From the NCBI RefSeq assembly GCF_003994475.1, contig NZ_RZNY01000007.1:149991-213990 (forward strand): a stretch of DNA of 64,000 nt, read 5' to 3'. The stretch's first letter is position 1, and each line of letters begins with the position of its first letter. The translations under genes and the position numbers were made by a program. The DNA comes from Paenibacillus anaericanus (GTDB lineage Bacteria > Bacillota > Bacilli > Paenibacillales > Paenibacillaceae). The notes beneath the pieces were generated by a model. That model was not told the DNA's origin. It was given only the letters and a program-made list of their open reading frames with translations, and did no database searches. Positions 9,161 through 18,627 of the stretch are shown here, one piece after another.

Positions 9161-9919
9161 ATGGACAACGGTGCCCTAGGCACAGGACAAGAACCCGTCA
9201 GGTTATGTCTCCTGGCGGGTAAAATCATGCTACAAAGTGGAGCGGAAACTTACCGAGTTGAAGATACGATGTCCCGGATGGCAACTGCCATGGGCCTTGT
9301 CTCTTCACATAGTTCTGTGACACCTACCGTGATTATGTTTCAAGCTGGGGATACGGGTTCAGCTCAGCTGATTCGGATTGCTGAACGAACGATCGATTTG
9401 CAGAAAGTGGCTGCAGTTAACGATATCTCCCGCAAACTAAGTAGTGGAACCATTACAACCCAGGCGGCTCATGGACTACTTGTAGAGATCGACTTGTCCA
9501 AGCACGCTTACCCCGTCTTCTTGCAGATTGCGGCTGCCGCAATCTCAACTGGCTGCTTCACATTAATGTTCAAAGGAGAATTATCTGACTTTATTCCCGG
9601 AGTACTATGTGGTGGTCTTGCTTTCTCGGCGTTCATTCTTCTCCACCGCCTCGTGAAGGTTAAATTTTTCGCTGAGTTTACAGCGTCATTATTAGTGGGT
9701 TTATTAGCCATGTTACTAGTGACTCTCGGAATTGGAGTCTCGTTGGACAAGATAATCATTGGCTCCGTTATGCCACTTGTTCCTGGGCTCGTCATTACGA
9801 ACGCAGTTAGAGATCTTATGGCCGGACATCTAGTATCCGGATTGTCCCGTGGAGCCGAAGCTTTTCTCACCGCTTTCGCTATCGGAGCAGGTATTGCGGT
9901 GATGTTCACATTTTTTTGA
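9161..9919 (+). CDS. ThrE-type threonine/serine exporter, N-terminal half
   Basis: A 252-residue protein of the split ThrE family (YjjP-like). Residues 1-115 form the cytosolic part with the characteristic CLLAGKIMLQSGAETYRVEDTM motif. The remainder has about five hydrophobic segments, including a VMPLVPGLVITNAVRDL segment typical of the family. It pairs with the next gene, which supplies the second membrane half. Established family members export threonine/serine or, for YjjPB, dicarboxylate; which applies here is unclear. ATG 9161 follows AAAAGGGTG. Confidence 0.85.
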   Translation: MDNGALGTGQEPVRLCLLAGKIMLQSGAETYRVEDTMSRMATAMGLVSSHSSVTPTVIMFQAGDTGSAQLIRIAERTIDLQKVAAVNDISRKLSSGTITTQAAHGLLVEIDLSKHAYPVFLQIAAAAISTGCFTLMFKGELSDFIPGVLCGGLAFSAFILLHRLVKVKFFAEFTASLLVGLLAMLLVTLGIGVSLDKIIIGSVMPLVPGLVITNAVRDLMAGHLVSGLSRGAEAFLTAFAIGAGIAVMFTFF

Positions 9920-9944
9920 GGTGGAAGGACGGTTCTCGATCAAT

Positions 9945-10388
9945 ATGGCATTAATGATTCAGCTAATTACAAGTTTTATTGCATCTGCCGCTTTTGGCAT
10001 CTTGTTTAACACGCCCAAGCGGACCTTATTGAAATGTGGATTATCCGGCATGTTGGGTTGGATGACTTACACGCTTGTTGGATTCTACCTAGATCCACTA
10101 TTCTCCACAGTCATTGCCACTTTTATCGTCGGTGTCATCAGCCAGTTATTCGCACGTACCTGTAAGAAGCCCGTCATCATTTTCAGCGTTGCAGGCATTA
10201 TTCCGCTAGTACCAGGTGGCCTTGCTTACGACGCCATGCGGAAGTTCGTGGAGAATGAATATAATATAGCTGTCCAACTTGCGGCGGAAGCCTTTCTTAT
10301 CTCGGGATCGATAGCTATCGGTCTTGTATTGTCCGAGGTGCTCAATCAAATGATCACGAAGCTATTAGTTAAACGCCCTCGCGTATAA
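9945..10388 (+). CDS. ThrE-type exporter, C-terminal half (YjjB-like)
   Basis: A 147-residue membrane protein with four to five hydrophobic segments. QLITSFIASAAFGILFN at its start and GIIPLVPGGLAYDAM mark it as the second half of the split ThrE exporter. It follows the first half by a couple of bases and is surely co-transcribed. The start is uncertain. GTG 9921 adds eight residues not usual for the family; ATG 9945 gives the typical N-terminus, though the GGAAGG site is rather far (16 bases). Confidence 0.82.
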   Translation: MALMIQLITSFIASAAFGILFNTPKRTLLKCGLSGMLGWMTYTLVGFYLDPLFSTVIATFIVGVISQLFARTCKKPVIIFSVAGIIPLVPGGLAYDAMRKFVENEYNIAVQLAAEAFLISGSIAIGLVLSEVLNQMITKLLVKRPRV

Positions 10389-10439
10389 CACTTCGATTAT
10401 TTTACATACCTACCTAACTGTCTATTTCGTCCAAAGAAA

Positions 10440-10474
10440 AGGGAGATAACCTGCTCAGCGCAGGCTATCTCCCT
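10440..10474. terminator. Bidirectional terminator
   Basis: A 14-bp stem (AGGGAGATAACCTG and AGGGAGATAGCCTG on opposite strands) with a 7-base loop between convergent genes. The T-run is better on the minus strand. Confidence 0.85.
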
Positions 10475-10481
10475 TCATTCG

Positions 10482-10679
10482 TTAACGATTATGATTTTCA
10501 AGTGTAGACCCTGACTTCGCCTTCAACTCAAATTCCGTCTGAAAAAGTTCTCTCACCATTCTTCGAAGAAAATGGCCGTCTTGATTTCCCAATCCATATT
10601 GGTTTTCCCTGGTGATCATCACACCAATCCGTCGTTTCAACATTTCACTCCGACGTACCAACACATCATCATAAGCCAA
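10482..10679 (-). CDS. Small basic protein of unknown function
   Basis: A 65-residue protein beginning MAYDDVLVRRSEMLKRR if it starts at TTG 10679, which is 9 bases after a GAGGAG site. An in-frame TTG at 10688 touches that site and is unlikely. It is basic and has no Cys or membrane segment. It ends at a strong terminator, supporting a real gene. I do not recognise the family. Confidence 0.55.
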   Translation of the reverse strand: MAYDDVLVRRSEMLKRRIGVMITRENQYGLGNQDGHFLRRMVRELFQTEFELKAKSGSTLENHNR

Positions 10680-11073
10680 GCAAGCCAACTCCTCTTTACT
10701 TTTTTGTAATACATATATAAGTATAGAGTCTTTACACTCTAAGGGAAAACGTGCTCAAGGCTCTTATAGCTAGCTGAGCAGGGGTCACTCCATGTCAGAG
10801 GATCTGACCAGAGGGATTCATAAACATCCTCTTGGATCCTCCCAAATCATCCCACCTTACTTATTTTCACATATTTAACAACTTGACCTTATTTCACTCG
10901 TCTTTATTAAGAATAATGAAACCTTTTGGCTACCTATACCGTATCGTTTATTAAGTTTTAAGCTGTTCACATCATCTGAGTTTAGTTTCCGATTACGGGA
11001 ATAATACTAAGAGATCGTGACTAGGATTAAACAGAACAAGCTTCATAATCATTTCATAGGGAGGAAGTTATGT
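10680..11073. other. Intergenic region upstream of lemA
   Basis: About 390 bases without a recognisable gene. It contains a GTCAG-AGGAT-CTGAC inverted repeat (about 10794-10808) and a more distant GAGGATC/GGATCCTC pair, but no clear terminator or riboswitch. Promoters for the divergent flanking genes are expected here. Confidence 0.4.
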
Positions 11074-11712
11074 ATGAATTTCAAAGGAAAAGGCTGCCTC
11101 TTACCACTGATCATTGTCGTGGCAGTCATCGTCGTTCTCATTGCCGTGTTTGCAGGTAACTATAACAAATACGTTACGGCTGAAGAAACTGTGAATCAAG
11201 AGTGGAGTAAGATAGAGGTCCAATTGCAGCGTAGATTTGACCTGATCCCAAACCTCGTAAATACAGTAAAGGGATATGCGGCTCACGAAAAAGATGTCAT
11301 CAAATCTGTGTCTGATGCACGTGCAGCTCTGGGTGGAGCACGTACACCAAGTGAAGTTGCGCAAGCAGATGAACAGTTATCTGGTGCTTTGAGTCGTCTC
11401 CTTGTCGTCGTGGAGAATTATCCGAACCTGAAGGCAGATGCTCAGTTTACGCAATTAATGGATGAACTTTCGGGTACAGAGAATCGGATCGCTGTGGCAC
11501 GCGCGGACTACAACAATGTAGTAGCGGATTACAACAAATTGATCAAGCGTTTCCCTGGTAACTTAGTGGCTGGAATGCTCGGATTCGAGAAGAAGGATTA
11601 CTTCGAAACGACAGCAGAATCAAGAAATAATCCTGAAGTTGATTTCGGAACAGAGAATACATCTCTACGCTTCGATAACAAAAGTGTAGATATAGCGAGA
11701 GCTGGGGCATGA
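11074..11712 (+). CDS. lemA: LemA family membrane-anchored protein
   Basis: A 212-residue protein with one N-terminal membrane helix (about 8-27) and a long helical domain. The signature [25 protein letters not shown] and [19 protein letters not shown] is diagnostic for LemA, whose role is poorly known and often linked to envelope stress. ATG 11074 follows GGGAGGAAG; the open frame upstream of it has no ribosome site. It overlaps the TPM-domain gene by 4 bases (ATGA), a pairing seen in many bacteria that suggests a joint envelope function. Confidence 0.93.
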   Translation: MNFKGKGCLLPLIIVVAVIVVLIAVFAGNYNKYVTAEETVNQEWSKIEVQLQRRFDLIPNLVNTVKGYAAHEKDVIKSVSDARAALGGARTPSEVAQADEQLSGALSRLLVVVENYPNLKADAQFTQLMDELSGTENRIAVARADYNNVVADYNKLIKRFPGNLVAGMLGFEKKDYFETTAESRNNPEVDFGTENTSLRFDNKSVDIARAGA

Positions 11713-12542
11713 AGCACCTGAGACTCCCCTTCATTACTCGGGGCATCGCCCAGCGTCATGGGTGGTGTCTCCGGGTATTCATCTTAATGTCCGTCCTGCT
11801 CATATCGCTCGCACCGATTGCTATGGCAGCTCCATCCATCCCTGAACCGCGTGGTGATATCTACGTTCAGGATTTCGAGAACCTGCTGACAAGTGAGCAA
11901 ACCAACGAGTTGAACAGTCTGGGTCGAGCACTTGAGGATCGTACAAAAGCACAAATCGGAGTATTAACGGTACCTTCACTTGGTGGATATACGGTAGAGG
12001 ATTATGCTCTACAAGCGCTTAGACAATATGGACTTGGTGACAAAAAACTAAACAATGGTGTGTTACTTCTGTTATCGATGGAAGATGGGGAACCAGGTAA
12101 CAGACCACTTCGTATTGAAGTTGGGTATGGACTTGAGGGGGCTTTGCCAGATGGCAAGGTGGGTCGGATTCTAGATCAAGTAACCATCCCCTATTTAGTC
12201 AATAATCAGCCTGGGGAGGCTATTGTTGAAACCTATAAGATGTTATATAACGAAGTGGCCAAAGAATACGGTGTAGAAGACCAGTTAACACCGCAAAATA
12301 TAGTTGTTCCAAGTGCCACAGAGAGTGCTAGTGGCGATCTGCCACTCGGCTGGATCATCCTTATTGTTGTCTTACTCGCAATTGATTTCATTTTCTTCCG
12401 CGGTACTCTGACCTTCTTCCTTCTTTCTATGCTTAGTCGCGGCGGGCGTGGAGGCGGTGGCGGTGGATTTGGAGGAGGCGGTGGTTTTCGCGGAGGTGGC
12501 GGTGGTTCCTCTGGGGGCGGCGGTGCAAGTCGCAGGTTTTAA
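11709..12542 (+). CDS. TPM-domain membrane protein (YgcG family)
   Basis: A 277-residue secreted, membrane-anchored protein. A signal segment (about 20-40, ending APIAMAAP) is followed by a TPM domain (about 48-185; the [13 protein letters not shown] start and [15 protein letters not shown] are typical). A membrane helix (about 215-240) and a Gly-rich low-complexity tail ([16 protein letters not shown]) follow. TPM domains were first described as phosphatase-like, but they also act in photosystem repair; catalytic activity here is unknown. Translationally coupled to lemA. Confidence 0.9.
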   Translation: MKHLRLPFITRGIAQRHGWCLRVFILMSVLLISLAPIAMAAPSIPEPRGDIYVQDFENLLTSEQTNELNSLGRALEDRTKAQIGVLTVPSLGGYTVEDYALQALRQYGLGDKKLNNGVLLLLSMEDGEPGNRPLRIEVGYGLEGALPDGKVGRILDQVTIPYLVNNQPGEAIVETYKMLYNEVAKEYGVEDQLTPQNIVVPSATESASGDLPLGWIILIVVLLAIDFIFFRGTLTFFLLSMLSRGGRGGGGGGFGGGGGFRGGGGGSSGGGGASRRF

Positions 12543-12667
12543 TCATAATAGAACTAACTTTTATAGTAATCCTGTCGAAAAACAGCTACTCCCGGTATAA
12601 TAATCCCTAGTATATAAAGCGGATTCCAGACTAACCTAGTTCCGCCGGAGGGAGAGAACCGTACAAC

Positions 12668-13393
12668 ATGAACGATTACACACCACAGAAAGCTGTTTTT
12701 TTTGACTTAGATGACACTCTTTATGATCACTTGATTCCTTTTCGCCTCGCGCTGCAAAGCGTACTATCGACAGGGATAGACTTCCCTTATGAACCCGCAT
12801 ATCATCGTTTGCGCTATTTCAGTGATAAATTATCTGCAGAGCGTGGAGGGACCCCGACACAGGGTCATGATCTCGAAGAAATGCGTACCAGCCGATTCCA
12901 ACTTGCTCTAGCCGAATTCGATATTATCCTAACTACAGAGCAAGCCGCTGCGGTACAGGCTCAGTATCTCAACAAACAATTTCAAATTGAAATGTTTGAG
13001 GGCGCGCGGGAACTGATACAGAAGTTACAAGCCCATGGTTACCTCGTTGGGGTTATTACGAATGGTCCGCCAGAACACCAAATGAACAAAATCCAGGCTC
13101 TAAATCTGGAAGAGTTCATTCCAAGCGAACTTTTCTTCATCTCGGGTGCTGTCGGCATCACTAAGCCTGATCGCAAGCTGTTCGAGCATGTGACCGATAA
13201 ATTTGAACTCTCACCTGAGAATTGCTATTATATCGGGGATTCCTGGCGTAATGACGTAGTGGGTGCTTCATCTGCCGGCTGGAACGTGATCTGGTTCAAT
13301 CACCGTGGTGTAGAGCCAGAGTCGGCACATCGTCCCCATCAACTTGCTAAGAGTTATACTGATTTGACAGCGTATTTACTGGGTGACAAATAA
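12668..13393 (+). CDS. HAD-superfamily hydrolase
   Basis: A 241-residue cytosolic hydrolase. Motif I FFDLDDTLYD has the nucleophile Asp13 and Asp15. Motif II is VITNG, motif III the Lys of GITKPDRKLF, and motif IV YIGDSWRNDVVGA. The alpha-helical cap after motif I resembles the YjjG/GS1-like nucleotidase or sugar-phosphatase subgroup. The substrate cannot be told from sequence. A strong GGAGGGAGAG ribosome site precedes the ATG, and a perfect terminator follows. Confidence 0.88.
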   Translation: MNDYTPQKAVFFDLDDTLYDHLIPFRLALQSVLSTGIDFPYEPAYHRLRYFSDKLSAERGGTPTQGHDLEEMRTSRFQLALAEFDIILTTEQAAAVQAQYLNKQFQIEMFEGARELIQKLQAHGYLVGVITNGPPEHQMNKIQALNLEEFIPSELFFISGAVGITKPDRKLFEHVTDKFELSPENCYYIGDSWRNDVVGASSAGWNVIWFNHRGVEPESAHRPHQLAKSYTDLTAYLLGDK

Positions 13394-13404
13394 AATCAAA
13401 AACA

Positions 13405-13440
13405 GGGTAGCTCAAAAGTAAATTTACTTTTGAGCTACCC
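13405..13440. terminator. Bidirectional terminator
   Basis: A perfect 18-bp palindromic stem (GGGTAGCTCAAAAGTAAA and complement) with essentially no loop, followed by CTTTTT on the plus strand and GTTTTT after two bases on the minus strand. It ends both the HAD and GTPase genes. Confidence 0.92.
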
Positions 13441-13446
13441 CTTTTT

Positions 13447-15423
13447 CTATCCTTGTAATGCCTTTCGTACACTTAGAATATACTTCGACTGATCCAGTGG
13501 GTTAACTCCTCGGCGGGTTCGTTCGGCCAATACATCGCTTGGACATTCCTCATAACCCGAGAAAAAGGAAGTGAATGAGCTCTTCCCCTTCGTATATGAA
13601 CTTAATTCTATTGGGTAATCAATAGAAGTTGCCACGGGCAAATATCCTTCTATAACCATGCGATCTCCCTGAAGCACTGGAGGATCAAATGTTCCACGCA
13701 TTTGACTCAGATCGTTCATCACCCTCCCCCCGTTCTCTTCGGGTACAACGATTCGAACACGAAGTATAGGCTCAAGTAAGGTTATTCCCACGTTAGCCAA
13801 ACCATTCATAATCCCCATCGGAGTTGCCACTGCGAAATCAAGTGGATGGGTGTGCCATACATGATGCTGACCTTCGATCAAAGTTACTTTCAAATCGGTT
13901 ACTTCCCAACCGAATATCCCTTGCTGTAATGCCTCAGGAACACGCCTAGCCACTTCATTCTGATACTGTAGCAGCAAATCGTCCGTTCGCACATTAGCAT
14001 CATACTGTAGCCCACTCCCCCGCGGTCCTGGCTCAATGAGAAAACGAAGCACTGCCCAGCACGGCTTAGGCATCGTATAGGCGATATATCCTTCTCCTCT
14101 TTGCTTTGGTGTCTCTTTATAAATAACAGACGGCTGGCCAAATGACACTTGTAAACCATATCTGGTCTCTAGCACACTAGTTAATATTTCCAGTTGAATC
14201 GGGCCCATCACTTTAACATGCAATTCCCTTTCATCCTGTAACCACTGCACATCCAGCAGCGGATCTTCCTCAGATAATTCAGTTAGTGCCTGTACGACCT
14301 TTGGATAATCAGCTTCATCGATCCAATGCGCTCGAACAGTCAGTAACGGAATTGCCATCTTCGCTTCATCCGGAATCGCATCCGGCACGCCAAGCACATC
14401 GCCAATCCGAACATGTGCCAATCCGCAAATAGCCGCAATATCTCCCGCTGTAAGCAACCCTATATCTTCACTATGGCCGCCATCTACTTTGCGAATTTGC
14501 GTCACTTTCTCCTGAATGTTTTGTGTATGATTGAATACCGTATCTCGGTTTCGCAAGCTACCTTCATACAAACGGACGAAGGCCATACGCCCCATGCTTT
14601 TGTCTCGTTCAATTTTGAAGACGATCCCAGATAACGGAGACTCTATGTTACCGCCTGCTTGAGGTAAATAGGTGATCATCGCATCCATTAATGCGGTAAT
14701 TCCAATTCCTCTCGCAGCGGATCCGTACAACAAGGGGTATATTTGCGCCGATCTAAACCCTGTCGTCGCAAATTCTCTCCATTGCTCTCTAGAAATGAAT
14801 TCCCCATTAATATACGATTCTAATAATATTTCATCCCGTTCAGCCAGGCTCTCATACAGCACTTGCTTGGCCTCTGGATCAACATCAGCGTCCCAGATAT
14901 CCACTGTTGCATTGAAATCCTGTTCCTTCCCCACTGGAAGCTGCATAGGCAGGATATCAGGAGATAAATAAGTTCTAATCTGCTCCAGCACGCTGTCCGA
15001 ATCAGCACCGATCCGGTCCATTTTATTCACAAAAATTAGCGTAGGAATCCTAAGCTTCTGCAGCGCATTCCAGATTAATTCTGTCTGGGGTTGTACGCCT
15101 TCTACTGCCGAGACAATCAATACCGCACTATCCATCACCCGCAGGGACCGCTCGACCTCCGAGAGAAAATCGACGTGCCCCGGCGTATCCACAAGGTTTA
15201 CTTGAACATCCTTCCATGTAAAAGAGGTCATTGCCGCACGCACTGAAATTCCCCGTTGTCGCTCGATATCCATAGAATCGGTTACAGCGGTACCTGCATC
15301 TACGCTGCCCAAAGCCCGGGTTCTCCCACTTTCGTATAGTATATTTTCGGTGGTTGTGGTCTTACCCGCATCCACATGGGCGAAAATCCCAACATTAAGC
15401 CGCTTTATGCTTGGGTGTGTCAT
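13447..15423 (-). CDS. Ribosomal-protection-type translational GTPase (TetM/TetO-like)
   Basis: A 658-residue EF-G-like GTPase of the length typical for tetracycline ribosomal protection proteins. It has G1 AHVDAGKTT (15-23), a switch I with ERQRGISV, G3 DTPGH, G4 NKMD, and the C-terminal domains III-V. EF-G proper is about 690 residues and has a different domain IV. The domain IV tip is not the TetM YSPVSTPADF sequence but reads THPLDFAVATP, so this belongs to a divergent chromosomal branch. It may give low tetracycline resistance or rescue ribosomes; neither is proven. Confidence 0.8.
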   Translation of the reverse strand: MTHPSIKRLNVGIFAHVDAGKTTTTENILYESGRTRALGSVDAGTAVTDSMDIERQRGISVRAAMTSFTWKDVQVNLVDTPGHVDFLSEVERSLRVMDSAVLIVSAVEGVQPQTELIWNALQKLRIPTLIFVNKMDRIGADSDSVLEQIRTYLSPDILPMQLPVGKEQDFNATVDIWDADVDPEAKQVLYESLAERDEILLESYINGEFISREQWREFATTGFRSAQIYPLLYGSAARGIGITALMDAMITYLPQAGGNIESPLSGIVFKIERDKSMGRMAFVRLYEGSLRNRDTVFNHTQNIQEKVTQIRKVDGGHSEDIGLLTAGDIAAICGLAHVRIGDVLGVPDAIPDEAKMAIPLLTVRAHWIDEADYPKVVQALTELSEEDPLLDVQWLQDERELHVKVMGPIQLEILTSVLETRYGLQVSFGQPSVIYKETPKQRGEGYIAYTMPKPCWAVLRFLIEPGPRGSGLQYDANVRTDDLLLQYQNEVARRVPEALQQGIFGWEVTDLKVTLIEGQHHVWHTHPLDFAVATPMGIMNGLANVGITLLEPILRVRIVVPEENGGRVMNDLSQMRGTFDPPVLQGDRMVIEGYLPVATSIDYPIELSSYTKGKSSFTSFFSGYEECPSDVLAERTRRGVNPLDQSKYILSVRKALQG

Positions 15424-15467
15424 CGATGCTATCCCCTGTCATGTATGTCCGTTTATTAACTACTTTC

Positions 15468-16670
15468 TTATACTAAGACGGAATCTCCATAATGTCGACG
15501 ATACCAACTCATAAAAGCATCAGATATCGCTTTACCCGCCAAGCCATTTGGATGTGGATCATAAACTGAGCTCATATATTCCGGCTTAAGTAGATGGTCA
15601 TTGGGAGCGGCCTGAGAAAGAACATGAGCAACATCAAATACTCGGCTCACCCCCACAGGTGGATGAGTAAGGATCGTGTGATTCACCTTACGCCATACAT
15701 TTTCCTGTTCACCGCTAAAATTAAACGTAGGCACAGTGAATAGAGTAACTTCAGTTGACGGAGAAGTCTCCTTTATTTTGGATACAATCGTCGTCAGATC
15801 AGTTAATAGTTGTTCCGCACTTCGTTTGCCAATATCAATGTCATTTACACCAAGTGCAATAATGACCTTATTCCCTTGCTTGGCTTTATATAGCCATGAT
15901 CCATCTGTTGCTGTATCGTAGGCTCTTCCCCAGCCAGAACCAATGTTCCACACTCCAACATTTGATCCCATTTCTGCTGCGATCCTTGCGACCCAATATT
16001 CATAAGCATCCTTGGTAGTTCGCACTCCCTGTGTAATGGAATCGCCCAAGAATACAATATGCTCCCCCACGTCCTTTTTGTAACCTATGTAACTAGGAAA
16101 TACCAACATATTCTCGGACTCCGTAAATGAAGTAGCCGACTCCTGATGTGCCAAGTTCCCTGGAGCATCATAGGCCGTAACAAGCATCTGCTCTACGTTG
16201 AAGGGATACGTTTTGCCGGGTGAACATGTTGTAATCGTCCAAGTAAAGGAAAGATAATGCCCCTCAGGCAAATGAATACTCACTTCATCGCTGTAGAACT
16301 TCTCGCCTGGTGTTACTTTTTTTGAATCTTTGCCTGCAAAAGTGACCGGAATTTGAGATCCTTCTACCACTTTACCGTCCGGAGTCTTCCCTCCATCAGC
16401 CACAAAAGCTGCCTCAATCAACCACTCTCCGCCTAATTGACTTCCGACAGCAACCTGCCCCATATCCCAAGTGGAATCAATTGCGTTACTATGCCAAAAT
16501 TTAAGATTCAATGATCCATTCTCTCTAAGTTGAATATAGGATCGAAAGGTATGCGTGAATACGTTGCCCTTGTCCATAATATAATTTGTAGCCGTAGAAA
16601 CAACTGTTGCCGAAGTATAGTCCCCCCGCATTATGCATTCATCGTTTTGTTGTATTCTGTATGTATCCAT
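15468..16670 (-). CDS. SGNH/GDSL hydrolase
   Basis: A 400-residue esterase-like protein without a signal peptide. The SGNH blocks lie in the second half: FLGDSITQG (nucleophile Ser), VWNIGSGWG, ALGVNDIDIG, and DPHPNGLAG with the catalytic Asp and His. The first ~200 residues are beta-rich, resembling the N-terminal sandwich of two-domain carbohydrate esterases. ATG 16670 is chosen because GGAGGG precedes it; 21 codons upstream are open but unsupported. The likely substrate is an acetylated sugar or polysaccharide, by family analogy only. Confidence 0.85.
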   Translation of the reverse strand: MDTYRIQQNDECIMRGDYTSATVVSTATNYIMDKGNVFTHTFRSYIQLRENGSLNLKFWHSNAIDSTWDMGQVAVGSQLGGEWLIEAAFVADGGKTPDGKVVEGSQIPVTFAGKDSKKVTPGEKFYSDEVSIHLPEGHYLSFTWTITTCSPGKTYPFNVEQMLVTAYDAPGNLAHQESATSFTESENMLVFPSYIGYKKDVGEHIVFLGDSITQGVRTTKDAYEYWVARIAAEMGSNVGVWNIGSGWGRAYDTATDGSWLYKAKQGNKVIIALGVNDIDIGKRSAEQLLTDLTTIVSKIKETSPSTEVTLFTVPTFNFSGEQENVWRKVNHTILTHPPVGVSRVFDVAHVLSQAAPNDHLLKPEYMSSVYDPHPNGLAGKAISDAFMSWYRRHYGDSVLV

Positions 16671-16767
16671 AGCAAGCCCTCCATATATCGAGTAAAAAAA
16701 TATAGACTTGATTCCATAATAGATATATAACACTTTTTCATATAGATGGTTACATATAAATCAAAAA

Positions 16768-16788
16768 AGCGACGCCAATAGGCGCCAC
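16768..16788 (-). terminator. Terminator after the 77-residue protein gene
   Basis: GGCGCC-TATT-GGCGTC hairpin followed on the minus strand by GCTTTTTTG, 23 bases after the stop codon. Confidence 0.75.
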
Positions 16789-16810
16789 CATGTATCTTTT
16801 CTGACATTGA

Positions 16811-17044
16811 TCACTTATCCAATAGTCCACCCGTTATATCTTTTCCACCGTACCATTTCTCCATAATATAATCCGTATTATGCTCAAACAAGTCCTTTAA
16901 AAACTCAACTTCTAGTTTCAAATCCTCGCCGATATTATAATCGAATGTATGCTTCGGCCATTCATACTCTGCTTTTGCTGCAATCGGAGCAGCCAATAGC
17001 AAGGCATCTACTAATCTCTTGCGATTTATTTTCTTAACTCTCAT
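16811..17044 (-). CDS. Small protein of unknown function
   Basis: A 77-residue protein with a basic N-terminus (MRVKKINRKRLVDALL) and an acidic, aromatic-rich remainder. GGGAGGAA precedes the ATG and a terminator follows, so it is very likely expressed. There is no clear membrane helix, although residues 10-22 are weakly hydrophobic. It lies 55 bases downstream of the amino acid ABC operon and may be its last gene. Family not recognised. Confidence 0.6.
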   Translation of the reverse strand: MRVKKINRKRLVDALLLAAPIAAKAEYEWPKHTFDYNIGEDLKLEVEFLKDLFEHNTDYIMEKWYGGKDITGGLLDK

Positions 17045-17099
17045 TATGAATTCCTCCCTACATTATTATATCGACAGAAAGGGAGATATCCTTTATAAG

Positions 17100-17843
17100 T
17101 TATAATATTCGGTTCAAAAATGCTTTCGTCCGTTCATGTCTAGGATTACCAAATAGCTCTTTAGGTGTGCCAGATTCTATAAATTGGCCATCCGCCATAA
17201 ATACGACTCGGTCAGCAACCTCCTTGGCGAATCCCATCTCATGAGTCACTATGACCATTGTCATCCGCTCCTCAGCGAGTCGCTTCATAACCTCTAACAC
17301 CTCACCCGTCAATTCGGGGTCGAGAGCCGATGTAGGTTCATCAAACAATAATATTTCTGGGTCCATCATCAATGCCCGAGCAATCGCCACACGCTGTTTC
17401 TGTCCACCGGAAAGGTGCTGTGGATATACATCCATTTTGTCTGTCAATCCGACTTTCTCCAATAAAGCAGTACTTTTGCTACGTATATCGGCGGTATGTT
17501 GTCCTTTCACCAGCTTGGGTGCTAGCTCCAAGTTACCTTGAACTGTTAAATGAGGGAACAGGTTGAAGTGTTGAAATACCATCCCCATGCGGGCAGTAAT
17601 CTCCTTGATCTGGTGTCCCCCAGAATATCGGCCCTCTTTGACAACGTAATCACTACCGATCTTAATACTACCACCGTTCACCTCTTCCAAATGGACCAGA
17701 CTGCGCAGCATCGTGCTTTTACCTGATCCAGACGGACCGATAACAGCCACAACCTCACTTTGTTTGACTTCAAAAGAGACATTCTTCAATACTTCAAGAC
17801 TCCCGAAGGATTTCTTGAGATTTGTTACTTCGATGATCGCCAT
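17100..17843 (-). CDS. Polar amino acid ABC transporter ATPase (GlnQ-like)
   Basis: A 247-residue ATPase energising amino acid uptake. It has Walker [10 protein letters not shown], the Q-loop in [11 protein letters not shown], signature [15 protein letters not shown], Walker [15 protein letters not shown] and the switch His in [10 protein letters not shown]. These sequences are characteristic of the PAAT subfamily. It is the last of three transporter genes on the minus strand, 15 bases after the permease. The exact amino acid cannot be read from the ATPase. Confidence 0.94.
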   Translation of the reverse strand: MAIIEVTNLKKSFGSLEVLKNVSFEVKQSEVVAVIGPSGSGKSTMLRSLVHLEEVNGGSIKIGSDYVVKEGRYSGGHQIKEITARMGMVFQHFNLFPHLTVQGNLELAPKLVKGQHTADIRSKSTALLEKVGLTDKMDVYPQHLSGGQKQRVAIARALMMDPEILLFDEPTSALDPELTGEVLEVMKRLAEERMTMVIVTHEMGFAKEVADRVVFMADGQFIESGTPKELFGNPRHERTKAFLNRIL

Positions 17844-17858
17844 ATTTAGCCAGTCCTT

Positions 17859-18518
17859 TTATTGAAATTTGAACTTTCTCTCAAGCCATTTAAAGAATAA
17901 AGTTAATACAAGAGTCATTAGCAAATATATAATTCCGGCAATAAAAAACGGCATGATCGTAAAATCACGGTTCACCGCGGTCTGGGCAAAATGTAGCAAC
18001 TCCGGTACCGCCACCGCGTAAAGTAACGCTGTATCTTTGATCATCGTAATCGATTCATTCGACACGGCAGGTAAGGCCACTCGGAACATTTGCGGTAGAA
18101 CAATTCGAGTCAGTGTATGCCAGCGACCAAGCCCAAGCACCTGCGCTGCTTCATACTGTCCTTTATCAACCGCCAACAATCCACCGCGGAAAATTTCAGC
18201 AAAATAAGCTGCATAATTCAATGTAAAGGCCAAGCAGGCTGCAGCAAAGCGATCCATTACTAAATATTCGCCAATGACAGGAATCACGGGTAGACCGAAA
18301 CAGAAGAATGCCATCTGCAACAGAAGTGGTGTTCCTCGCATGACGTAAATATACCCATGTGCAAGCCAAGCTAATGGCTTTATTGCACTCTTAACGATCA
18401 ACGTAATAACAAAACCAAGTGGAATCGACAGTATGATAGTGATGAAGAACATAAGTACCGTCGTTCGTGCACCCTCCAGCATTGGCCCTGTAATTCTTAT
18501 TAAATAATCCAAACTCAT
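17859..18518 (-). CDS. Polar amino acid ABC transporter permease
   Basis: A 219-residue inner-membrane permease with about five membrane segments. It carries the RGTPLLLQ motif and the EAA-loop segment QYEAAQVLGLGRWHTLTRIVLPQ that docks on the ATPase. These are typical of HisM/GlnP-type permeases that work as homodimers. It lies between the binding protein and the ATPase, after an intercistronic hairpin that should lower its expression relative to the binding protein. Confidence 0.93.
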   Translation of the reverse strand: MSLDYLIRITGPMLEGARTTVLMFFITIILSIPLGFVITLIVKSAIKPLAWLAHGYIYVMRGTPLLLQMAFFCFGLPVIPVIGEYLVMDRFAAACLAFTLNYAAYFAEIFRGGLLAVDKGQYEAAQVLGLGRWHTLTRIVLPQMFRVALPAVSNESITMIKDTALLYAVAVPELLHFAQTAVNRDFTIMPFFIAGIIYLLMTLVLTLFFKWLERKFKFQ

Positions 18519-18541
18519 ATCTTCGTCTCCCCAATAACAAA

Positions 18542-18567
18542 AACCGGATCCCTTTACTCATCCGGTT
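18542..18567 (-). terminator. Intercistronic attenuating hairpin
   Basis: Perfect 8-bp stem AACCGGAT/ATCCGGTT followed on the minus strand by TTTTTG, between the binding protein and permease genes. Partial termination here would explain a high ratio of binding protein to permease. Confidence 0.7.
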
Positions 18568-18627
18568 CCCATAAGATAATACAACAATCGTAATCTCTAC
18601 CTTAGTACCAACGACTTTACTCTAGTT

